Positions 57,381-64,000 of a DNA stretch of 64,000 nt are shown in pieces. Made by a program: the position numbers and the translations under genes. The notes below the pieces were generated by a model that was given only the letters and a program-made list of their open reading frames with translations, was not told where the DNA came from and made no database searches. The stretch lies in the NCBI GenBank assembly GCA_905178155.1, contig CAJINV010000003.1, positions 1,607,557 to 1,671,556 on the forward strand, given 5' to 3'. This stretch comes from Amoebophrya sp. A120 (lineage: Eukaryota > Sar > Dinophyceae > Syndiniales > Amoebophryaceae). Each line of letters opens with the position of its first letter. Within the stretch, counting starts at the first letter, position 1.

Positions 57381-58569
57381 CTGGGAGGATGTCTCTTTCT
57401 CCGATTAAAGTAAAAGAATTCTTTTCGTCGCCGATTTCAAGAAAAATTAAAATGTAGATGTGACCGAAAGAAAAGGCAGACTGCTGTGCGTGAAAGCGTG
57501 AATAGAGTGGCAGTGTGCTGAAAGAAAAAGTAGACCACTGCTGTGGTATACGTATCTACTTTGCAAAGATCGATCAATACCATACGTGGGACGAGTATCC
57601 ACGTCTAAGAGTAAGAACGTCGCAAATGAGCCGCCGCATCACGATACTTGTTTCCTCAATCTTTAATCATGATCGTTGTCGGGATCATCTTCACCAGATA
57701 ACTGGCCATGCCATGACCTCCCCGATGTTGAAGACAATATTAGACACGACGTAGCAATAGACCGCTTGTTTGATCCAGTATAGTGAACCTTGGTGACCCG
57801 CGTGGGCATATAATGCCGCGTTCAGATGCTGATCATGATCCATCAAGGATTGGTTCAATATCTTTTATCCTCGAGATGTTGATCACACAGTTTAATCCGT
57901 CAGCACGGTAAAGCAGACAAGGAAATGGCACATCACAGACGTGTTTGATCTATGCTGGTCGAGGTTGTAATATGCCGTGATGAAGACGAAGAGGAATTCC
58001 TTGGCCTCATTGGTCGTGGAATCGATGTTGCCTTGCACTTATTGTCTATGGGAAGATTAGATCTGAAGGCCGAGCACTTGCGTTCTGCGCGTTCTACTGG
58101 GGTGGCTTACAGCCAGGAGATCTCTTTATCTTGGTCCCGCACTTACTGCAACAAGCGCAAGTAGAACCCACTAACGATTTTACAGTTTACAGTAGTCGCG
58201 CTTTGCGCGAGGGCGAGACCACTTCATCCACTCAAGATAAGGAGTCTAATTGAGGAACTTGATCTTGAAGAGCTTCCCAATTTCAGATCAATGCACTCGC
58301 CAGTCTCCAGTCCGCGAGGCCCCGGGCGCAGGGGGGGCCTCGGCTCGTTGTGCACGTTGCTTTCGGGTGGCGTCAACGAGCTAAAAAAAACCGCGCGAAG
58401 TTGTAGAACAAGTACAACGCTCGACCTCTCGTTCCCTTTTCCCAACTTAGTCAGCCAACCTCGCTCCACCTTGACCTCATTTCGCCAAAGAACTACTTTT
58501 TGGCTGGCGTTTTAACTCAAACTTGTTATGAATGTATCAAAACTCTAACTCGAATCATATGAGCTTTGA
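57381..58569. other. Intergenic, nothing recognised
   Basis: No convincing coding frame, repeat or RNA gene between the two minus-strand genes. Confidence 0.5.
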
Positions 58570-59541
58570 CTAAGAGGATACAAAGAACGAGGGCGGAACG
58601 GAACCAGGCCACACCTGCCGTATGCGCGCCACCGCGAGCCGGTGCAGACGCGCTTCAGCAACTACGTCGCTTCCCTGTGCCTTTCTCAACGCAAGTTCCT
58701 CTGCTGCCGCAGAGTCCCAGTCTTCAACTGTGGTTTTCACCGCCACAGCTACTGGAGCCCCAGTGCCGCCCGTAATTCGCCGCGCACGAGGTCGTGGCAC
58801 CGAAGCAGGTCGTGGGTCCTCTGAAAATATTTTACCTTGTGCCCCCTTGTTGTCCACCTCTCGTCCTCCCGGATCATCAAAATCATCAAAGTCCAGCTCA
58901 AACTCGACCTCGTCGTTCTTTCGGGGGAGCCTCTCAAGCGCGTCGCGGAGGTGGAAAAAGATGCGGTGGCGCTTGCTAGTATTTGGAAGTCGAATGTAGC
59001 CCCAGAATTCCGAGAGGTTCTTGATCATCTGCACTCGCCCACGCAAAATCCTTCCCCTGTCGGTCGATGGCGAAAACAGTGGTCTACCCGTAGTCCGCTG
59101 CGTTGGGAGTTGTGGCGCAACTACCGGTCGTGCAGCCGGAGGCCTGAGTGAAGAAGACCTGCTGCTCGTCGTCGTGGTCCGTTTCTCGTCCTCCGCTACA
59201 GGAGCTGAGCCTTCAACCAAAGAAGTCGCTTTGATGCCGTTTTCCTGGTTTTCGCACACGATACTCGCAGCCGAGCCCGGGGGACGCAAAATTTCGTTTT
59301 TTTCATCGGCGGAGAAAGGACTCTGCGGCTCGAACTTGACATCAAAACTGCCAGAGCCGTGTGCTTCCTTGTCCTCGCCAGCAAGACCATTCGCCCGCCG
59401 CCCCATGGCGCTTCTTGCGGCTGCTCCACGAGTCGGAGTCGCCCGTAACTTTGTTCGGTGCAACAACCCCGAGAGTTCCGCGGGCAGAGAACCCGCACCG
59501 ATACGGAAGAAGGTTGGCCTGCACCGAGAGATGATAGCCAT
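58570..59541 (-). CDS. Cold-shock-domain-like protein with possible organelle presequence
   Basis: A single-exon frame of 323 residues. A segment at about 165-245 resembles a cold shock domain: GRVQMIKNLSEFWGYIRLPN, then HRIFFHLRDALERLPRKNDE and VEFELDFDD (compare G-x-V...GFI...FFH...GDxVEF). Such domains bind single-stranded nucleic acid. The first about 50 residues are Arg-rich and nearly free of acids (MAIISRCRPTFFRIGAGSLP), compatible with a mitochondrial presequence. ATG at residue 46 (MGRRANG) is an alternative start. The rest is polar linker. Confidence 0.6.
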   Translation of the reverse strand: MAIISRCRPTFFRIGAGSLPAELSGLLHRTKLRATPTRGAAARSAMGRRANGLAGEDKEAHGSGSFDVKFEPQSPFSADEKNEILRPPGSAASIVCENQENGIKATSLVEGSAPVAEDEKRTTTTSSRSSSLRPPAARPVVAPQLPTQRTTGRPLFSPSTDRGRILRGRVQMIKNLSEFWGYIRLPNTSKRHRIFFHLRDALERLPRKNDEVEFELDFDDFDDPGGREVDNKGAQGKIFSEDPRPASVPRPRARRITGGTGAPVAVAVKTTVEDWDSAAAEELALRKAQGSDVVAEARLHRLAVARIRQVWPGSVPPSFFVSS

Positions 59542-59942
59542 ACTCGCACCTGCAGATGATAGCCATACTCAACTTATTTGTCTTTCAGATTATCTTCACG
59601 GCCCATCTTTAACTTTATCTGTTGGCGTTGCTGTTCAGACCTTCGTGATCTTGTTCACAGGTTCAGGAGCGAACAAGCTAGGTTCATCTTCACGAGAGGA
59701 ACCAGGAGCACTTTTTTTTCTCGAATGCCAACGCCGTGTAGTTCCACTTTGTCAGCTGGATACAGCGTACAGTCTGTTCAAGAATTGCCCACATGCTATA
59801 CGCTTTGGGTTTTGGAAGTTTTGTTGTTTCTCTTCGAGATCTTGATCGTATGCTGAAACTTACATGTGGAATACCAATATCAATGTCTAACGAACTCGAA
59901 GATTTCTTGTGCCTTAACAGGAGTCAGTTTTCCTCTTGCCTT
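59542..59942. other. Intergenic, nothing recognised
   Basis: Short gap between two minus-strand genes. The sequence ATGATAGCCATACTC is repeated near 59530 and 59556, at the 5' edge of the cold-shock-like gene. Confidence 0.5.
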
Positions 59943-62444
59943 TCAAAGATCTCCATCCGTCCTCTGTGACCATCCCTGTGATTGTACACCAGGTTCTTCA
60001 ACACTGCTGGTCTTGCTTTTCAACATTGATTTTGGCGCAACTACCGCATCAATAGAGGGGAAGTAAACTGGGCCAGGGTTGTTGCGATCAACAGAAGGAC
60101 CAAAGCCGTTGGCTATCGAGCGGATGCCACCATAGCCATTGAGGTAACGTGAACAGAGGTTACGCAGGGAGATTTTGTCCTTTGCCGGTTGTAGTTCCCC
60201 AGATCCAGTGCAGTTAGCAGCGTGTGAAGTCGATGATAATTCTGTGGTGACATCATGCGTTGCCTTCGGCGTCAATAATGCCTCGTCCGGAAACGAAATC
60301 GCCGTTTGCGCCTCCACGTCGTGGTCCCTAAAAAAACTGTAGACGGACAGCCCTCGCGCGTCGTGGCTCGTGACATTGGGCATCACACGGTAAGCCACGA
60401 CCCGTGAGTCCAGTTCTACTTCCGTTGCGCCGACGCCGTGTGCGTCGTACGGAAACTCGGATTGAAAGAAATACACCCGGCCATGCTGTCCGTACCATCG
60501 TACCTGGTCCCTGAGCACGTGCTCCGCTGCTAGCCCGTAAATTGTCACCGAGTTACCGTGAACTTCTAGCGCGTGGTCCACGGGGTTGCGCTCTTTCCGC
60601 ACGTCGCCGCCAATATCGTGGTCTGCGCGCCAGAGCCAGAGGTTCTCGAGCACCACGTGGGAAGCGAGTATGGTCATCATGCTTTTCGCACGCACTTCTA
60701 CCACCCGGCTGTCGGTGTCCCCACCCACCCTGACGAAAATGTCGTATAGAAAAATGTGGTCCTCCGGTTCTGGGGTGACTCCATGAACAACATTCTTGCG
60801 GCTAGAACAACTAGATGTGCAAGTGCTTGCCCTTTCATCTTCTGCTCTATTTTGGTCCCTGTCGTTCTTTTTCCCGATTTGCACGAGCGTGTCACCCCTA
60901 AAATCGGGCGCAGGCTGCACAATCAAGCCGGAAATGCGACTGCCACGCGCTTTATCAGTGACGACCAAGCACGGCTGGGTTTCGCCATGCGCAACGAGAG
61001 TCGCGAGCCCGATGCCCAGCAGGAGAGTTTCCGGACGGGAAATGGTGACCGATTCATTTCCGCGACAGTGGTAGATTCCCGGAGTGAGAACTACAGCAGG
61101 CGGGAATTCGGTAGCTGAGGAAAGAACGTGATTGATTTTCGCAATCACGTCCGCATCGCTCGGATCTGCAACGAATACACGCTCGAAAGAAATCCGTCTC
61201 GGTTTTTTATTCAGGGCACGCGGTGCCGGTGCCGCTTCATCTTTAGGAATAATCGTAGCTGTGCGCGACGTGGTGGTCTCTGCAGCCGGAACGACGATGA
61301 AATATTTCTGGTGTTGTAATCCTTGGTTGTCTTGGTGTGCGCCTGCAGGGACATGTTCATCACTCTCGTTGTTGCGCTTGGTGCCAACATTTTGCTCTGC
61401 CACAGTGTTGTGTGCCACGAGGAAGGGCTTTTTGGCAAAAATCGGGAGGCCGTCTACTTTCGTAATTTTTGGCAGTGACGCATCGTCTCCGCCTTGTTCA
61501 AAGACACAGTCTAACAGTACAAAATTCCACGAACCCGGGACGAATCTTCCCGCTGCCTGGACGTTCCGAAAGCAAAATTGCTGCTGCGACCCACTGTCTA
61601 CGTCTTTTCCGACGACTACATCCGCCACGAAGCCGCCGCTACTGTAGCCAAAATTGAAGCTCGGCCAGTCCATGCCGGACAAAAATAGACTACCGGCCAC
61701 GGAAACCCGCCGGAGCGTGCTGGCTTGTGACACCCACCAATTCAGGTCGTTGGGAGTGTGGAAATTCTCGGCCTTGCGCCAGAAATTCGTCAGTGCGCCA
61801 GCTCTGAAGTCGGGGGACCCGTTCAGCACCTGGACTTTTTCGATCTGAGTTCGCTTTCTAGAACGCGATTTGTGATTTTTGTGAGTAGTGCGAGAAGTTG
61901 ACGTTGCGTCTGAACTTCTCTTGATTTCGTCCGCAGCTACTTGAACAAGATGATGACTCTCATCTACTTCCCCATCTTCACCCAGCCCCAGGACGTGGTG
62001 GTAGTAGCCCACATTTACCGTGACCGAGTGCTTCCCGGGTAGGAACAGGAAAGCGTGACGCCTCTGACTGAACTCGCGCCCCCTTTCCTCGAAGTAGCCC
62101 CGGGCGTCGTGTACCGTGTACGTGCCGTGTTCGGAGAAAATGTCGTCCAGAATGGCCTGTTTATCGGCCGGCGACTGTTCCTCATCGGGGCGGAAAACGG
62201 TCACCGCTCCTTTCGGCCACGCCGGTGGATTTGGGTACGTAGTTGGGGCGGGTGGCAATCCCTTCGATGTTGTTCCCAGCAACGCCTGGTCGGCAATCGC
62301 GAAATTTGTAGATGACCTTGTCAGGAGCAACATTGATGAAAACCAAGCAGCACGTAGGCGACGAGGAGATGAGAAAAAGCAAAAAGCGGAAGGTGACATC
62401 TTGATTGATGCAGAATGGGTACTAGTATTGCCATTGAGTGTCAA
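59943..62444 (-). CDS. Secreted right-handed beta-helix (pectate-lyase-like) protein
   Basis: An intronless frame of 833 residues. The ATG at residue 16 (62399) gives a signal-like start (MSPSAFCFFSSPRRLRAAWF then SSMLLLT). The body resembles secreted parallel beta-helix proteins of bacteria and fungi: HAFLFLPGKHSVTVNVGYYH, NFWRKAENFHTP, WWVSQASTLRRVSVAGSLFL, SGGFVADVVVG and GSQQQFCFRNV. A second helix half follows (PPAVVLTPGIYHCRG, SRISGLIVQPAPDFRGDTLV, LENLWLWRADHDIGG, EHVLRDQVRWYGQHGRVYFF). Proteins of this type are often polysaccharide-active or adhesive; the substrate is unknown. No intron in 2.5 kb contrasts with most neighbours. Confidence 0.75.
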   Translation of the reverse strand: MTLNGNTSTHSASIKMSPSAFCFFSSPRRLRAAWFSSMLLLTRSSTNFAIADQALLGTTSKGLPPAPTTYPNPPAWPKGAVTVFRPDEEQSPADKQAILDDIFSEHGTYTVHDARGYFEERGREFSQRRHAFLFLPGKHSVTVNVGYYHHVLGLGEDGEVDESHHLVQVAADEIKRSSDATSTSRTTHKNHKSRSRKRTQIEKVQVLNGSPDFRAGALTNFWRKAENFHTPNDLNWWVSQASTLRRVSVAGSLFLSGMDWPSFNFGYSSGGFVADVVVGKDVDSGSQQQFCFRNVQAAGRFVPGSWNFVLLDCVFEQGGDDASLPKITKVDGLPIFAKKPFLVAHNTVAEQNVGTKRNNESDEHVPAGAHQDNQGLQHQKYFIVVPAAETTTSRTATIIPKDEAAPAPRALNKKPRRISFERVFVADPSDADVIAKINHVLSSATEFPPAVVLTPGIYHCRGNESVTISRPETLLLGIGLATLVAHGETQPCLVVTDKARGSRISGLIVQPAPDFRGDTLVQIGKKNDRDQNRAEDERASTCTSSCSSRKNVVHGVTPEPEDHIFLYDIFVRVGGDTDSRVVEVRAKSMMTILASHVVLENLWLWRADHDIGGDVRKERNPVDHALEVHGNSVTIYGLAAEHVLRDQVRWYGQHGRVYFFQSEFPYDAHGVGATEVELDSRVVAYRVMPNVTSHDARGLSVYSFFRDHDVEAQTAISFPDEALLTPKATHDVTTELSSTSHAANCTGSGELQPAKDKISLRNLCSRYLNGYGGIRSIANGFGPSVDRNNPGPVYFPSIDAVVAPKSMLKSKTSSVEEPGVQSQGWSQRTDGDL

Positions 62445-62912
62445 ATACGTTCATTTCATTCACGTGGAACCGCAGGGGATATTTACTTTCACAACATGAA
62501 CAGCATCATACAAGGATTGCGCTACTTACTTATCTGTTCATCCAGTGTATGCTTTGACTTTGTACAGTTAGAGGCAATAAAAACGAGGACGATGAACTCA
62601 GAGTTTTTGGGTCAAATAGATCGATTTGCAGAAACGTGTACTTCGCCACCCCGATAGTACCTCCATCACGGAAAAAAAGTCGAGCGGCTTTGCTTTTGAC
62701 GAGACATACTCTGTCAAGCTCATCGGCTTCTTTATCTTCTGGGGAACACACTCACACGTTTTGAATGAATCCACAAGCGAATATATTACTTCTTGTGCTT
62801 TACTATCAAGACTAAGTGTTAGTACATATTGATTTCTTATTTGTTCAGTACCCTTCTGTAGTTCGCGGAAGAACATGAAGATGCTCGTGGTCGTTTTTTT
62901 TCATCTGTCGCT
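62445..62912. other. Intergenic, nothing recognised
   Basis: No supportable gene between the beta-helix gene start and the 3' end of the NFKBIL1-like gene. Confidence 0.5.
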
Positions 62913-64000
62913 TCATCTTTGCGGCCCAGCACCAGCTGCATTTAAGTCGTTCAACGTCTGCATGACTTGTTTGCATTTGTCTGTGACTCTATCGAATTCC
63001 CGTGGGTCCCGTACGAAGGGCTTCACGCGTGCCAAAAATTTGTCGGGATGCCACCGCAGCAGCAAGACCTTGCGTTCTTGCTTGGAGGTAAGCGAAAGCC
63101 AATCCAAGTCCATGGCCCGCTTGCTCTTGTTTTCGAAATCCTGCAACCCGCGGGGCCACGGGATGTCGGAGTAGGTAATTCTGTTCTTCTCCGCGATGCC
63201 CTGGCCTTGCACGAACGAGGACCAACGCCGCTCGTCCTCCGCAAGACCATCCTTCGCGCGTTCCGCCCGTGTCTTGGTAGGTTGGGACGGATATCAAATG
63301 CAAAAATGTCTGTGTCTGAAAGGTTGGAGCTTGTGATGCTAGCTTTGGACTCTAGAAAAAACTGTATTGCATGATCAGCAAGAGGAGTCTAGTTTGTGCT
63401 ACGCGGGGAGGGCATTTGTCATGCGGAATAGGCATCAGGAAGCCCTGTAAAAATCTGTGATGCTAGGTCATGCATTACAAACATCATGGGTCATGCAACA
63501 TATGCATGACAAACCCGGCAATATTCCCGACCCAGACATTTTTGCATTTGATAACGGACCGGCGGGGGTGAACTCGCGCGCCGGCGGGAGCCCGCTGTTC
63601 GGCCGCGGCTCCGGGCCCGCGGGGCGGTCGTAGGGAAGGTCTTCTGCGTCTTGATGCGAAGCACCCGCGGGCCGGTATTCCTCCCGCGAGAACCCGGGGT
63701 AGTACGTCGGCGGTGGTCGCGGCCCCGTAGGCGCCTTGACGTTTCGGGTTTCCTGTTTCTGCTGCTCCGTCAGGTTTTTGTACATGCGGTCCTGCCTGGT
63801 CTGGTGCGAGTTCAAGGCGGCGTCTCTTTGGCGCTCGCGCGCCTCCGCCTCGGACTCCAAGTGTTTTTGTTTTTTGCGCTGCCTCTGCTCCAAAATGTCG
63901 TCCACCCAGGAGTTGTTGAAGTTATTGGGCCCGCCGCCGGCGGCGCTCTGGGAGCTGTAAAAGCTGTCGAAATAGGAGGTTGACCGCGCGGAGGTTCTAG
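62913..64000 (-). CDS. NFKBIL1-like protein with HPD motif, 5' partial
   Basis: Two minus-strand exons, 64000-63554 and 63286-62913, join across an introner-like element to 272 visible codons; the frame is open at the window edge, so the start is missing. The first part is a charged helix (DDILEQRQRKKQKHLESEAE and on) and a Pro-rich stretch. The end contains ITYSDIPWPRG and ERKVLLLRWHPDKFLARV, like the C-terminal J-domain-related segment of NFKBIL1 proteins, where WHPD[KR]F is typical. NFKBIL1 proteins are linked to mRNA processing; the role here is inferred. A DnaJ-type protein is the alternative. Confidence 0.7.
63292..63553. mobile_element. Introner-like element, family A copy 3
   Basis: A 262-bp element starting TATCAAATGCAAAAATGTCT and ending with the inverse, between ACGGA direct repeats (63287-63291 and 63554-63558). 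Removal joins EFTPAG to PSQPTKTRAERAKDG in frame on the minus strand. Equivalent cuts include GT..CC but no GT-AG. GCATGACAAA and GTCATGC motifs are inside. Confidence 0.9.

Noticed and set aside
1-64000. Dinoflagellate spliced-leader remnant
   Set aside because: I looked for the conserved leader core ending TTTTGGCTCAAG by eye and saw none, so it cannot be used for or against the taxon call.
1-64000. CRISPR arrays, tRNA or rRNA genes
   Set aside because: The tandem repeats lack unique spacers of constant length, and no cloverleaf or rRNA core was recognised.

Overview
This window is nuclear DNA from a eukaryote, not a prokaryote. Almost every gene has introns, the proteins carry long low-complexity insertions, and the families are eukaryotic (CLC and Kir channels, Kelch-BTB, NFKBIL1-like). 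The most distinctive trait is a set of 11 short elements (10 well supported, one decayed) sitting inside coding sequence. Most have inverted-repeat ends of the form TAT...ATA and lie between 5-bp direct repeats. They must be removed from the mRNA to keep the reading frame, and most cannot be removed as GT-AG introns. These are introner-like elements (DNA-transposon-like introns). Such elements are known from dinoflagellates including the parasitic Amoebophrya lineage, so I infer a dinoflagellate or related alveolate; the window alone does not prove it.

Layout. 1-7.7 kb: a CLC chloride channel/transporter gene (+, 5' end off the window). 9.1-12.8 kb: a Kelch-BTB-BACK gene (+) with four introners. 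13.5-15.1 kb: a secreted SGNH-hydrolase-like protein (+) with one 107-bp introner. 16.3-22.8 kb: a giant intronless Kir-type potassium channel (+). 23.7-24.8 kb: small unknown genes. 26.0-32.3 kb: a GH7-like glycoside hydrolase (+) whose 4.3-kb first intron is packed with satellite DNA. 33.7-35.9 kb: an unknown three-exon gene (+). 36.2-37.4 kb: a reverse-transcriptase fragment and ORF pieces. 37.4-39.6 kb: an AT-rich gene-free island. 39.6-49.5 kb: one minus-strand carotenoid/retinal gene. 49.6-54.4 kb: a repeat block with two almost identical 1,417-bp direct repeats. 56.2-64 kb: four minus-strand genes (acidic protein, cold-shock-domain-like protein, secreted beta-helix protein, NFKBIL1-like protein).

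The highlight is the gene at 39.6-49.5 kb. Seven exons join without frame loss into about 2,912 codons encoding, in order, phytoene desaturase (CrtI), phytoene synthase (CrtB), a CrtYcd-type lycopene cyclase and a Brp/Blh-type beta-carotene 15,15'-dioxygenase. One polypeptide would therefore carry every step from geranylgeranyl diphosphate to retinal. The trifunctional CrtI-B-Y order is known from thraustochytrids; the attached retinal-forming Blh domain is what makes this gene unusual. No rhodopsin gene is visible in the window.

Introns: I resolved 15 ordinary GT-AG introns, and 9 of them begin GTAT. The introner termini (TAT) give exactly that donor when they insert after a G, which suggests a shared origin.
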